Of a DNA stretch of 64,000 nucleotides, positions 46,160 to 54,930 are shown one piece after another. Each line of letters starts with the position of its first letter. Positions within the stretch are counted from its first letter, which is position 1. This stretch comes from Sphaerisporangium dianthi (lineage in GTDB: Bacteria; Actinomycetota; Actinomycetes; Streptosporangiales; Streptosporangiaceae), in assembly GCF_042654065.1 (NCBI RefSeq), contig NZ_JBHSFP010000006.1:1-64000 (forward strand). Reading direction: 5' to 3'. The translations under genes were made by a program, and so were the position numbers. The notes beneath the pieces were generated by a model. The model worked only from the letters and a program-made list of their open reading frames with translations. It was not told the origin of the DNA and searched no databases.

Positions 46160-47437
46160 ATGGACGCGATCGACGTCATCGTCACCAAGCGGGAGCGCCG
46201 CGAGCTGTCCGCCGATCAGATCGCCTGGGTGGTCGACGCCTACACGCGCGGCGAGGTCGCCGACGAGCAGATGTCGGCCCTCGCCATGGCGATCCTGCTC
46301 AACGGGATGGACCGGCGGGAGATCGGCCGGTGGACCGAGGCGATGATCCGGTCGGGATCCCGCATGGACTGGTCCGGGCTCGACCGGCCCACCACGGACA
46401 AGCACTCGACCGGCGGCGTGGGCGACAAGATCACGCTGCCGTTGGCGCCGCTGGTGGCCGCCTGTGGGGCGTACGTCCCGCAGTTGTCCGGGCGCGGGCT
46501 GGGTCACACCGGCGGCACCCTGGACAAGCTGGAGTCCATCCCCGGCTGGCGGGCGTCGCTGTCCAACGACGAGATGCTCGCCGTCCTGCGGCAGGCCGGC
46601 GCGGTCGTGTGCGCCGCCGGCGACGGGCTCGCGCCCGCCGACAAGAAGCTGTACGCGCTGCGCGACGTCACCGGCACCGTCGAGTCGATCCCGCTGATCG
46701 CGTCGTCCATCATGTCCAAGAAGATCGCCGAGGGCACCGGCGCGCTCGTCCTCGACGTCAAGGTCGGGTCGGGCGCGTTCATGAAGAGCGTCGAGACGGC
46801 CCGCGAGCTGGCCCGCACGATGGTCGACCTCGGCACCGACCACGGGGTCACCACGGTGGCGCTGCTGACCGCGATGGACCGCCCGCTCGGCCGCGCCGTC
46901 GGCAACGCGCTGGAGGTCCAGGAGTCGGTGGAGGTCCTCGCCGGGGGTGGCCCGGCCGACGTGGTCGAACTGACCGTGCTCCTGGCCCGCGAGATGCTGG
47001 CCGCGGCCGGGGTGACCGGCAAGGACCCGGCGGACGCGCTCACGGACGGGTCGGCCATGGACGCCTGGCGGCGCATGATCGGCGCGCAGGGAGGCGACCC
47101 GGACGCCGCCCTGCCCACGGCCGCCGAGACCCTGGAGGTGACGGCGCCGTCCTCCGGCGTCCTCGCCACCCTCGACGCCTACGGGGTCGGGCTCGCGGCC
47201 TGGCGTCTCGGCGCGGGAAGGGCTCGCAAGGAGGACGCGGTGTCCTTCGGCGCGGGGATCACCCTGCACGCCAAGCCGGGCGACGCCGTCCGCGAGGGGC
47301 AGTCGCTGATGACGCTGCACGCCGACGACCCCGCGCGCTTCGCCCGCGCCCTGGAGGCCCTGGAGGGCGCCTACACCGTCACCGGCGCCCTCGCCGAACC
47401 GCTCCTGCCGCTGGTCATCGACCGCATCACCGCCTGA
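46160..47437 (+). CDS. deoA: Thymidine / pyrimidine-nucleoside phosphorylase
   Basis: This 425-residue enzyme splits thymidine (and probably uridine or deoxyuridine) with phosphate. Motifs include TDKHSTGGVGDKITLPLAPL (phosphate and base site), GRGLGHTGGTLDKLESIPGW, SSIMSKKIAEG and DVKVGSGAFMK (Lys/Ser). It provides (deoxy)ribose-1-phosphate, which the phosphosugar mutase at 53197 may convert further. ATG 46160 is 97 bases after cdd. Confidence 0.95.
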   Translation: MDAIDVIVTKRERRELSADQIAWVVDAYTRGEVADEQMSALAMAILLNGMDRREIGRWTEAMIRSGSRMDWSGLDRPTTDKHSTGGVGDKITLPLAPLVAACGAYVPQLSGRGLGHTGGTLDKLESIPGWRASLSNDEMLAVLRQAGAVVCAAGDGLAPADKKLYALRDVTGTVESIPLIASSIMSKKIAEGTGALVLDVKVGSGAFMKSVETARELARTMVDLGTDHGVTTVALLTAMDRPLGRAVGNALEVQESVEVLAGGGPADVVELTVLLAREMLAAAGVTGKDPADALTDGSAMDAWRRMIGAQGGDPDAALPTAAETLEVTAPSSGVLATLDAYGVGLAAWRLGAGRARKEDAVSFGAGITLHAKPGDAVREGQSLMTLHADDPARFARALEALEGAYTVTGALAEPLLPLVIDRITA

Positions 47438-47519
47438 CCGGCCTGGCCGGGGCGGCGGCCGGGTGCTGATCCGGCCGGGTCCCGTGGTGGCCCGTCCGGG
47501 TCACCGCTCGACCGCCTGG

Positions 47520-47622
47520 GCGCCGCCTGAGCGGCGTGATCGCCTTGGTGCCGTCCGAGCGGCGTGATCGCCTTTTGCGCCGCCTGAGCGGCGTGATCGC
47601 CTTTTGCGCCGTCCGAGCGGCC
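47520..47622. repeat. 28-29-bp tandem repeat array after deoA
   Basis: There are three full units and one partial unit with core GAGCGGCGTGATCGCCTT: 47520-47547, 47548-47576, 47577-47605 and partial 47606-47622. Units alternate between GCCTGAGC and GTCCGAGC variants, so units 1 and 3 are nearly identical. It lies between deoA and the convergent MarR gene and may contribute hairpins for termination. Confidence 0.75.
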
Positions 47623-47640
47623 CCCTCGGCTTCCCCGCGG

Positions 47641-48048
47641 TCAGCGGGGGAGGTCGTGAGGGATCGGTTGCCGGGTGAGCGACTGGTTGAGGACGGCGCG
47701 GTGGGTGGGCACCGCCTGGCGGTGGCGTTCGACGCCCGCCTCGGTGATCTGCACGAACACGCCGCGCCGGTCGTCCTGGCACATGTTCCGGCAGACCAGG
47801 CCCGCCTTCTCCAGCCGCGAGATCAGGCGCGACAGAGCGCTCTGACTGAGGTGCACGGCGTCGGCGAGCTCCTGGACGCGGTACTTGCCGTGGTCGGACT
47901 CGGCCATGCGGTCGAGGACCTCGAAGTCGCTGACGCCCAGCCCATGCTTGTCGCCGAGTTCTCGCTCGAGCGCGCACCACGTCGTGGCATGGCAGGCCAG
48001 CAGCCCACGCCATGAGCTCACGACATCGCCGTCGACGTCGTCGTCCAT
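47641..48048 (-). CDS. MarR-family transcriptional regulator
   Basis: This 135-residue winged-helix dimer has the family's conserved layout: a helix with LACHATTWCALERELGDKHGLGVSDFEVL, the HTH VQELADAVHLSQSALSRLISRLEKAGLV (about 60-88) and the wing DDRRGVFVQITEAG. Its ATG at 48048 is 87 bases from the divergent MFS transporter start, with palindromic sites between them, the standard arrangement for a repressor of its neighbour. The ligand is unknown. Confidence 0.9.
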   Translation of the reverse strand: MDDDVDGDVVSSWRGLLACHATTWCALERELGDKHGLGVSDFEVLDRMAESDHGKYRVQELADAVHLSQSALSRLISRLEKAGLVCRNMCQDDRRGVFVQITEAGVERHRQAVPTHRAVLNQSLTRQPIPHDLPR

Positions 48049-48072
48049 GGCCTGACCATAGCATGCGAGGTC

Positions 48073-48112
48073 ATTAAATGCACGCGAATTTATTGCTTGT
48101 GCATTGAATGCA
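48073..48112. promoter_or_regulatory. MarR operator in the divergent promoter region
   Basis: TGCATTGAATGCA (48100-48112) is a 13-bp palindrome; a related half, CATTAAATGCA, lies at about 48073-48083. TTGCTT at 48093-48098 could be the -35 of the MFS gene, putting the palindrome inside the 17-18-bp spacer, where a bound repressor would block polymerase. This is also the most AT-rich spot in the region. Confidence 0.6.
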
Positions 48113-48134
48113 TGTGCATGTACTGTCGGGTCCC

Positions 48135-49586
48135 ATGTCCCTCACCTCACATGACCAGCGTTGGGATGCGCGCCTCTGGGGAGCGCTGACCGTGCTCAGC
48201 GCCGTCATCTTCCTCGATGCCCTCGATGTCTCGATGGTGGGAGTGGCCCTGCCTTCCATCCAGGCCGACCTCGGCCTGTCCACCTCGACCCTCCAGTGGG
48301 TCGTCAGCGGGTACGTCCTCGGCTACGGCGGACTGCTCCTGCTCGGCGGGCGCACCGCCGACCTGCTCGGCCGCCGCAGGGTCTTCCTCACGGCCCTCGC
48401 CGTCTTCGCCGTCGCCTCGCTGCTCGGCGGCCTGGTGGACAACGGCTCCCTGCTCATCGTCGCCCGGTTCATCAAGGGCATCAGCGCCGCGTTCACCGCG
48501 CCTGCCGCGCTGTCGATCATCACCACCACCTTCGCCGAGGGCCCGGCGCGCAACAGGGCGCTGAGCATCTTCACCGCCTGCGGCGCGAGCGGCTTCTCTC
48601 TCGGCCTGGTCCTGTCCGGGTTCCTGACCGAGCTCGGCTGGCGCTGGACGTTCCTGATGCCGGTGCCGGTCGCGATCATCGCGCTCGCGGCGGGCTTCAA
48701 GCTCCTGCCGCGCCACTCGGGCGAGGAGCGCGGCCACGGAGGCCACGATCTCGTCGGGGCCGCCACCATCACCTTCTCGATGCTGCTGTTCGTCTTCGCC
48801 GTCGTCCAGGCGCCGGAGGCCGGCTGGAGCTCGGCGCGGACGCTCGGCACCCTCGCCGTGGCCGCCGCGCTGCTCGCGGTGTTCATCGTCACCGAGCTGC
48901 GGGTGAGGCACCCGCTGGTCCGGCTGTCCATCCTGCGCTCCGGGCCGCTCGTGCGGGCCAACCTCGGCCTGGTGATCCTGTTCGGCTCCTACGTCAGCTT
49001 CCAGTTCGTCGCCATGCAGTACTTCCAGAACCTCCTGGGCTGGTCCGCCCTGCACACCGCGCTGGCCTTCCTGCCCGCGGGCCTGCTGGTCGCGCTCACC
49101 TCCACCAAGATGGGCGACTTCGCCGACCGGTTCGGCACCGCCCGCCTGATCGCCATCGGGTCGGTGGCCCTGGTCGGCGGATACGGCCTCTTCCTCGGCG
49201 CCGGGGAGCACCCGAGCCTGGTCACGATGATCATCCCGGGGATGCTGCTGCTGGGTGTCGCGTTCGCGCTCATGTTCCCCTCGCTGAACATCCAGGCCAC
49301 CGCGGGCGTGCCCGACGACGAGCAGGGCCTGGCCTCCGGCCTGCTGAACACCTCCGGCCAGGTCGGCGGGGCCCTCGTGCTCGCCATCGTGACCGCCGTG
49401 GTGACCGCCAACGGGGGCGCGGTCACCATGCCGGCGATCCGGTCCTCGTTCGTGGTCTGCGCCGTCATCGCCCTCGTCGGGCTGGGCATCGCCCTGACCG
49501 GCCTGTTCGCCCGCCGCGCGACCTCCCCGGCCGCGGAGCCGGCGACTCGCGAGGGCGACGAGCTGCCCGTCCTCGAAAACGCCTGA
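48135..49586 (+). CDS. MFS drug-resistance transporter (DHA2, 14-helix type)
   Basis: This protein of about 483 residues has fourteen hydrophobic helices. Signature motifs are DALDVSMVGVALPSIQADLGLSTSTLQWVVSGYVLGYGG (helix 1-2 region, DHA2-like), GGRTADLLGRRRVFL (motif A) and ACGASGFSLGLVLSGFL (motif C, antiporter). It would expel drugs or metabolites by proton antiport. ATG 48135 is preferred; ATG 48108 lies within the operator. Divergent MarR control is likely. Confidence 0.9.
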   Translation: MSLTSHDQRWDARLWGALTVLSAVIFLDALDVSMVGVALPSIQADLGLSTSTLQWVVSGYVLGYGGLLLLGGRTADLLGRRRVFLTALAVFAVASLLGGLVDNGSLLIVARFIKGISAAFTAPAALSIITTTFAEGPARNRALSIFTACGASGFSLGLVLSGFLTELGWRWTFLMPVPVAIIALAAGFKLLPRHSGEERGHGGHDLVGAATITFSMLLFVFAVVQAPEAGWSSARTLGTLAVAAALLAVFIVTELRVRHPLVRLSILRSGPLVRANLGLVILFGSYVSFQFVAMQYFQNLLGWSALHTALAFLPAGLLVALTSTKMGDFADRFGTARLIAIGSVALVGGYGLFLGAGEHPSLVTMIIPGMLLLGVAFALMFPSLNIQATAGVPDDEQGLASGLLNTSGQVGGALVLAIVTAVVTANGGAVTMPAIRSSFVVCAVIALVGLGIALTGLFARRATSPAAEPATREGDELPVLENA

Positions 49587-49620
49587 CCCGCGACGGCCGG
49601 CCTTCCGCCGACCGCCTCCA

Positions 49621-49648
49621 GCCCTCGGCGCGTGCGCGCGCCGAGGGC
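49621..49648 (+). terminator. Terminator of the MFS gene
   Basis: GCCCTCGGCGCG (49621-49632) and CGCGCCGAGGGC (49637-49648) form a perfect 12-bp stem with loop TGCG, followed by TTCCTC. Confidence 0.7.
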
Positions 49649-49801
49649 TTCCTCATGTGCCGGCGCCTCCCTCGGCCGCGTCCCGCCGGTGTGCTCACGG
49701 GGACACATCGGACACATTTTCGGCTTAACGAGTTTCCCGGCGGACCTGTGAGGCATTGTCGGGTCAAATAGAGATAGGAACGAGTGGAGGGGGCCGAGGC
49801 C

Positions 49802-50500
49802 ATGAAGAGAGTCGCAGCCGCCCTCGTCCCTCTGGCCCTGCTCGCGGCCGCCTGCGGCACGGCGCCCGGCTCGGGCGCCTCCGTGAGCGGCACCCCCGCG
49901 GCGTCCTCCGCGTCGCCGGCCGTTTCCGGCCCCACGGCCGCCTCTCCGGAGCCCGACACGTCCTCCGGGGCGCCCTCGCCCGCCGGAACGCCGTCCGGCC
50001 AGGGCAGCGCGGCGCCGTCCTCGCCGTGGGTCACCCGGACGCCGACCGCCGGCCCGAGCGACCCGCCCCTGCCCACGAGCACCAGGCGGGTCGCGGTGGC
50101 CCGCGACCCCGAACGCCCGCCCCTGGTCAAGGGGGTGCGGTTCGCAGGGCATGCCGGTTTCGACCGGGTGGTCATCGACCTCCAGGGCGCGAAGACGGGC
50201 TACAGCGTCGACTGGGTGCGCAAATTGTACGAAGACGGCTCGGGCAAGCTCGTCGACCTCAAGGGCGGGGCGTTCCTGCAGGTGACGCTCAAGCCCGCGA
50301 ACGCCCACACCGAGGACGGCAAGCCGACCTACCCCAGGAGGCCCGTCCTGCGGCCCGGCCTGCCCAACCTCGTCGGCATCGCGCGCACCGGCGACTTCGA
50401 GGGCGTCGTCACCGTGGCCTTGGCGCTCCGCGAGCGGGCCGGGTTCCGCGTCACGGAGCAGTCGGAACCCACCCGCCTGGTCATCGACATCGCCCACTGA
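49802..50500 (+). CDS. AMIN-like domain lipoprotein
   Basis: This 232-residue protein has a lipoprotein signal with lipobox LAAACG (Cys about residue 18), a Ser/Pro/Gly-rich linker of about 80 residues and a C-terminal domain with VRFAGHAGFDRVVIDLQG and FRVTEQSEPTRLVIDI, typical of AMIN-like domains thought to bind peptidoglycan. ATG 49802 is chosen for the signal peptide; GTG 49784 is in frame upstream. It should sit on the outer membrane face. Confidence 0.75.
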   Translation: MKRVAAALVPLALLAAACGTAPGSGASVSGTPAASSASPAVSGPTAASPEPDTSSGAPSPAGTPSGQGSAAPSSPWVTRTPTAGPSDPPLPTSTRRVAVARDPERPPLVKGVRFAGHAGFDRVVIDLQGAKTGYSVDWVRKLYEDGSGKLVDLKGGAFLQVTLKPANAHTEDGKPTYPRRPVLRPGLPNLVGIARTGDFEGVVTVALALRERAGFRVTEQSEPTRLVIDIAH

Positions 50501-50591
50501 ACCCGCCGACCGGCCCATTCCCTGCGGCTGCCGGGGTGTCCGGGAGCGGCCGATTTGGGAGAACCGGGACATACTTCTCATGAGCGGCTCC

Positions 50592-50597
50592 TAGACT
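50592..50597 (+). promoter_or_regulatory. -10 box of the cupin gene (leaderless)
   Basis: TAGACT lies seven bases before GTG 50605, so transcription would begin at the start codon. No Shine-Dalgarno is present. Confidence 0.45.
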
Positions 50598-50604
50598 GGC
50601 CGAT

Positions 50605-50958
50605 GTGGTACGCAAAATCGCGGGCGCGACCCGCATCCCCGTCCCGGGCGGCAAGGTCATCGACGAGTACGTCGGGCGGGTCAACACCGGCGACGACCAG
50701 GTGTCCATCGCCCACATGGCGGCTCCCGCGGGCTGGGAGGAACCGGCCCAGACCCCCGAGTTCACCGAGTACACCCTCGTGCTGCGCGGCACCGTCGTCG
50801 TCGAGCACGAAGAGGGCACGACCGAGGTGCGCGCCGGCGAGGCGATCACGACCCTCCCCGGCGAGAAGATCCGCTACACCGTGGGCCCGGAGGGCGCCGA
50901 GTACGTCGCCGTCTGCCTGCCCGCCTTCTCACCGGAAACCGTGAACCGTGACGAATGA
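50605..50958 (+). CDS. Cupin-domain protein
   Basis: This 117-residue single-domain cupin has a beta-barrel pattern with PEFTEYTLVLRGTVVVEHEEGTTEVRAGEAITTLPGEKIRYTVG, where the usual metal-binding histidines of motif 1 are partly replaced (F/E/Y). Its metal use is therefore uncertain. It lies 37 bases upstream of the adenosine deaminase gene; GTG 50605 follows a -10-like box directly. The substrate is unknown. Confidence 0.8.
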   Translation: MVRKIAGATRIPVPGGKVIDEYVGRVNTGDDQVSIAHMAAPAGWEEPAQTPEFTEYTLVLRGTVVVEHEEGTTEVRAGEAITTLPGEKIRYTVGPEGAEYVAVCLPAFSPETVNRDE

Positions 50959-50983
50959 GCCAGGGCTCCGGCGCACGACTGCC

Positions 50984-50989
50984 TAGGAT
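50984..50989 (+). promoter_or_regulatory. -10 box of the adenosine deaminase gene (leaderless)
   Basis: TAGGAT lies six bases before ATG 50996, placing the transcription start at the ATG. There is no ribosome-binding site. Confidence 0.45.
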
Positions 50990-50995
50990 GTTGCG

Positions 50996-52075
50996 ATGAC
51001 TCAGCAGCCCACACGAGACGGCATCCGCAAGGCCCCCAAGGTCCTCCTCCACGACCACCTCGACGGTGGCCTGCGGCCGCAGACGATCATCGACCTGGCC
51101 CGCGAGACCGGCTACGACAGGCTGCCGAGCGGGGACGCCGACAACCTGCGCACCTGGTTCCGCGAGGCGTCCGACTCCGGGTCGCTGGAACGTTACCTGG
51201 AGACCTTCGACCACACCGTCGGCGTCATGCAGACGCGCGAGTCCCTGGCGCGGGTCGCCGCCGAGTGCGCGGAGGACCTCGCGGACGACGGCGTCGTCTA
51301 CGCCGAGGTCCGGTTCGCGCCGGAGCAGCACACCTCCAACGGGCTCACCCTCGACGAGGTGGTCGAGGCGGTCCTCGAAGGCTTCCGGCGCGGCTCCGAA
51401 GGACGTGGCATCCGCGTCGGCACGCTGCTCACCGCGATGCGCCACCAGGCGAGGTCCATGGAGATCGCCGAGCTGGCCGTGCGCTACCGCGACGTCGGCG
51501 TGGCCGGCTTCGACATCGCCGGCGCCGAGGCGGGGTACCCTCCCACCCGCCATCTGGACGCCTTCGAGTACCTCCAGCGGGAGAACGCCCACTTCACCAT
51601 CCACGCCGGCGAGGCGTTCGGGCTCCCGTCCATCTGGCAGGCCATCCAGTGGTGCGGCGCCGACCGGCTCGGCCACGGCGTGCGCATCATCGACGACATC
51701 CAGGTCGCCGAGGACGGCACCGCCAAGCTCGGCCGTCTCGCCGCCTACGTGCGCGACAAGCGCATCCCGCTGGAGATGGCCCCGACGTCGAACCTGCAGA
51801 CGGGTGCGGCCTCCTCGCTCGCCGAGCACCCGATCGGCCTGCTGCGCCGCCTGTACTTCCGGGTCACCGTCAACACCGACAACAGGTTGATGAGTGACAC
51901 CAGTGTGTCCCAGGAATTCGCCAACCTCGTCGAAACCTTCGACTACGGGTGGGACGATCTGCAGTGGTTCACGGTCAACGCCATGAAGTCGGCGTTCATC
52001 CCGTTCGACGAACGGCTGGCGCTGATCAACGGTGTCATCAAGCCGGGCTTCGCGCAGCTCAAGTGGCAGGCGTGA
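50996..52075 (+). CDS. add: Adenosine deaminase
   Basis: This 359-residue zinc enzyme converts (deoxy)adenosine to (deoxy)inosine. Zinc ligands appear in LLHDHLDGGLRP (HxH), HAGEAFG (catalytic His/Glu region) and LGHGVRI. The late region MAPTSNLQTGA and VNTDNRLMSDTSVS contains the Asp that activates water. Inosine formed could be cleaved by the purine-nucleoside phosphorylase encoded at 54931. ATG 50996 follows a -10-like box, suggesting a leaderless mRNA. Confidence 0.95.
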   Translation: MTQQPTRDGIRKAPKVLLHDHLDGGLRPQTIIDLARETGYDRLPSGDADNLRTWFREASDSGSLERYLETFDHTVGVMQTRESLARVAAECAEDLADDGVVYAEVRFAPEQHTSNGLTLDEVVEAVLEGFRRGSEGRGIRVGTLLTAMRHQARSMEIAELAVRYRDVGVAGFDIAGAEAGYPPTRHLDAFEYLQRENAHFTIHAGEAFGLPSIWQAIQWCGADRLGHGVRIIDDIQVAEDGTAKLGRLAAYVRDKRIPLEMAPTSNLQTGAASSLAEHPIGLLRRLYFRVTVNTDNRLMSDTSVSQEFANLVETFDYGWDDLQWFTVNAMKSAFIPFDERLALINGVIKPGFAQLKWQA

Positions 52076-52140
52076 GCAGTGCGCGGGAGGCGTTAGCGTG
52101 GTGACCGCCTGCTGAACGGAGAGGTAGCGGTGAGCGAGCG

Positions 52141-52761
52141 GTGAAGCCACAGATCTTCCGGTCCAAGATCGCCTGGGTGCTCGGCTGGGTGTGGATTGTT
52201 TTCGCCGCGCTCAACACGGCCGATCTGGTCGCCCACGGCACGATCCCGACCGCGCTGGTCGCGGGCGCGGTGCTCGCGGTGCTCACGGCCGCCGTCTTCG
52301 TCGGCTGCCTGCGCCCCGCGATCCTCGCCAGGGAGGACGGCATCCTCGTGCGCAACCCGCTGCGCAACCACTTCGTACCGTGGAAGGCCGTGGACGGCAT
52401 CCACGTCTCGCACGCGATCATCATCGAGTCGGGCGACGACAGCGTGCGCTGCTGGACGCCCCAGGCGTCGGCACGCGAACGGGCCAAGGCCGTACGGCGC
52501 GGCTCCGCCGGCGTGCCCGCCAAGGCCGGGCGCTACCCTGCCACCCAGCCCCAGGTCTCCAAGGCCGAGCAGTCGGCCGCCGAGGCCATGGCCGGCCGCA
52601 CGCACGCCGACTGGGTCGCTCAGCAGCTCACCGAGCTGGCAGAGAAGAAGGCCCGCGCCACCGGCGAGAAGCAGCCCGCCACCGCCACCTGGTCCCCCTC
52701 GGCCCTCGGCGTCCTGGCCGCCGCCCTCATCCTCGTGATAGCCGCCCTCATCGTCTCCTGA
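52141..52761 (+). CDS. PH-domain membrane protein
   Basis: This 206-residue protein has two N-terminal helices (about 10-30 and 35-58), a bacterial PH-like segment (AREDGILVRNPLRNHFVPWKAVDGI), a charged helical stretch and one C-terminal helix (GVLAAALILVIAALIVS). GTG 52141 overlaps the stop of a four-codon ORF (GTG 52130 to TGA 52144) that has the good GGAGAGG site, so the gene is probably translated by coupling. The last codons already belong to the first copy of a downstream tandem repeat. The role is unknown. Confidence 0.75.
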   Translation: MKPQIFRSKIAWVLGWVWIVFAALNTADLVAHGTIPTALVAGAVLAVLTAAVFVGCLRPAILAREDGILVRNPLRNHFVPWKAVDGIHVSHAIIIESGDDSVRCWTPQASARERAKAVRRGSAGVPAKAGRYPATQPQVSKAEQSAAEAMAGRTHADWVAQQLTELAEKKARATGEKQPATATWSPSALGVLAAALILVIAALIVS

Positions 52762-52998
52762 CTCATCGGCAAGCCCTGCCCCAGTTAGCCGCGGACGGAG
52801 CGGTAGTCCTCCTGCCCCTGCTCGTCTCCTGATTCGTCGGCAAGCCCTGTCCCGAGTTCGGCGCGGATGGGGCGGTAGTCCTTCTGCCCCTGCTCGTCTC
52901 CTGTCTCGTCGGCAGCTCTGTCCCGAGTTCGGCGCGGATGGGGCGGTAGTCCTTCTGCCCCTGCTCGTCTCCTGCCTCGTCGGCAGCTCTGTCCCCCC
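52751..52998. repeat. 71-72-bp tandem repeat starting at the PH-gene stop codon
   Basis: Units beginning GCGGA(C/T)GGAGCGGTAGTCC or GCGGATGGGGCGGTAGTCC lie at 52791, 52863 and 52934. Each contains CTGCCCCTGCTCGTCTCCTG and a GTCGGCA-type segment. A partial first copy (TCGTCTCCTGA...) begins at 52751 inside the gene and supplies its last codons and stop. Copies two and three are almost identical. Confidence 0.8.
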
Positions 52999-53196
52999 TC
53001 GCGCGCCCAGCGGACCGCGTCGCCTCTCCACGGCCATCACCCTTCCCTCCCGCCAGTCGCCTGCCTTGTCAGGCGCCGAGGCGGCGGGTCGTGGTACGGC
53101 GGTTCCGGCGCCTCGGTGCGGCGGAGCACCGGTCACCCCACCCCGGAAGGGTGCCGACAGCTCGTACGCGCTGACTCAGCCGCTTGATTCGCCTGT
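52999..53196. other. Rest of the gene-free region before the phosphosugar mutase
   Basis: The gene-free interval spans 52762-53196. After the tandem repeats, this part has no recognised gene, RNA or clear terminator. Confidence 0.4.
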
Positions 53197-54834
53197 TCAG
53201 AGGCCGAGGGCGGTGGTGAGGTCGGCTTTGAGGGACTCCAGGTCATCGGCGGCCTTCGTCCTGGCGGCAGGGACCGCGCCCGGCTCGGTGACCGGGACGA
53301 CGACCTCCAGGTAGCACTTCAGCTTCGGCTCGGTGCCCGAGGGGCGGACCACCACGCGGGCGTCGCCGTCGAGGCGATAGCGCAGCCCTTCCGTGGGCGG
53401 CAGGCCGTCCACGCCCGCGCTCAGGTCGTCCACCGAGCGCACGGCCCGGCCGCCGAGCGCCTGCGGCGGGTGGGAACGCAGCCGTTCCATCGCCGCGGTG
53501 ATCAGAGAAAGGTCGGCGACCCGGAAAGACGCCTGCGCCGTGGCGTGCAGGCCATAACGCTCCGCCTGCTCGTCCAGCAGGTCCAGCAGCGTCCGGCCCT
53601 CGCGCTTGGCGGCCGCCGCCATCCCGGCGACGGTGAGGGCCGCGCCGATGCCGTCCTTGTCGCGCACGGGCAGGCCGAGGTCGGAGCCGACGCTGTGGCC
53701 GAGCGCCTCCTCGTACCCGTAGACCAGCCCGTCCCCGGCCTTCACGATCCACTTGAAGCCGGTCAGCGTCTCGGCGTGCCGCACCCCGTGCGCCTTGGCG
53801 ATCTTGCCGAGCAGGGATGAGGACACGATCGACTCGGCCACCAGGCGGCCGGGCGCCGAGGTGTGCTCGATGACGTACTCGCCCAGCAGGCCGCCGACCT
53901 CGTCGCCGGTCAGCATGCGGAAGCCGCCGTCCCGCGTGGGCACGCCCACGGCGCAGCGGTCGGCGTCCGGGTCGTTGGCGATCACCAGGTCGGCGCCGAC
54001 CTTCTCGGCGAGCCGCAACGACAGGTCCATCGCACCCGGCTCCTCCGGGTTGGGGAAGGCCACCGTCGGGAAGTCGGGGTCCGGCGTGAACTGGGCGTCC
54101 ACCACGGCGGGCGGTGCGAACCCGGCGGCGGCGAGGGCCCGCAGCAGGATCTCTCCGCCCACGCCGTGCATCGGCGTGTAGACGATGCGCAGGTCGCGGT
54201 CGTCCCCGGTCGGCAGCGCGGTCACGGCCGCCAGGTACGGCTCGACGATGGCCGCGTCGCTCAGCGTCTCCCACTCGTCGCCGAGCGGCAGCCGGTCCAC
54301 CGGCCCGGTCGCGTCGATCGCCGCCGAGATCTCCGCGTCCAGCGGCGGGACGATCTGGGCGCCGTCCCCCCAGTAGACCTTGTAGCCGTTGTCCCGGGGC
54401 GGGTTGTGCGAGGCCGTGACCATGACGCCCGCGTCGGCGCCGAGATGCCGTACGGCGAAGGCCAGCACGGGCGTCGGCCAGTGGTGCGCCATCAGCGAGA
54501 CGCGCAGGCCCGCTCCGTTCAGCACCGCCGCCGAGTCGCGGGCGAAGACGTCCGAGTTGTGCCGGGCGTCGTACCCGATCACCACGTGCTTGCCGGGCCC
54601 GAGCCGCCTGGCCAGCCCGGCCGCCGCCCGCATGACGGTCACGCGGTTCATGCGGTTGGGCCCCGCGCCGAGCTCGCCGCGCAGCCCGGCCGTGCCGAAC
54701 TCCAGCTTGGCCCCGAACCTGTCCATGAGCGCCGCGGCGTCGCCGGCGTCGAGGATCCTTCCCAGCTCGTCCCGGGTCTCAGGATCGGGATCCTGCGCCA
54801 GCCACTCTTCCGCCCGCCGCACGAGATCAGACAT
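53197..54834 (-). CDS. Phospho-sugar mutase (phosphopentomutase/phosphoglucomutase type)
   Basis: This 545-residue alpha-D-phosphohexomutase-superfamily enzyme has the phospho-serine loop VTASHNPPRDNGYKVYW, the metal loop DPDADRCAVG, sugar loop GYEEALGHSVG and phosphate loop RPSGTEPKLK. Its length and N-terminal RDELGRILDAGDAAALMDRFG fit the long PGM2-like class, which includes phosphopentomutases. That would fit the nucleoside phosphorylases nearby by turning ribose-1-phosphate into ribose-5-phosphate; this assignment is inferred. ATG 54834 follows AAAGGG. Confidence 0.9.
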   Translation of the reverse strand: MSDLVRRAEEWLAQDPDPETRDELGRILDAGDAAALMDRFGAKLEFGTAGLRGELGAGPNRMNRVTVMRAAAGLARRLGPGKHVVIGYDARHNSDVFARDSAAVLNGAGLRVSLMAHHWPTPVLAFAVRHLGADAGVMVTASHNPPRDNGYKVYWGDGAQIVPPLDAEISAAIDATGPVDRLPLGDEWETLSDAAIVEPYLAAVTALPTGDDRDLRIVYTPMHGVGGEILLRALAAAGFAPPAVVDAQFTPDPDFPTVAFPNPEEPGAMDLSLRLAEKVGADLVIANDPDADRCAVGVPTRDGGFRMLTGDEVGGLLGEYVIEHTSAPGRLVAESIVSSSLLGKIAKAHGVRHAETLTGFKWIVKAGDGLVYGYEEALGHSVGSDLGLPVRDKDGIGAALTVAGMAAAAKREGRTLLDLLDEQAERYGLHATAQASFRVADLSLITAAMERLRSHPPQALGGRAVRSVDDLSAGVDGLPPTEGLRYRLDGDARVVVRPSGTEPKLKCYLEVVVPVTEPGAVPAARTKAADDLESLKADLTTALGL

Positions 54835-54930
54835 CACAGCCCTTTGTTTCGCATTCTGCTCAGATACCTCTAACGCGGAGCTGTACCCGACCCCCCGCGA
54901 CGACACCGCCACCGGGCCGGCCTCGGCGTG

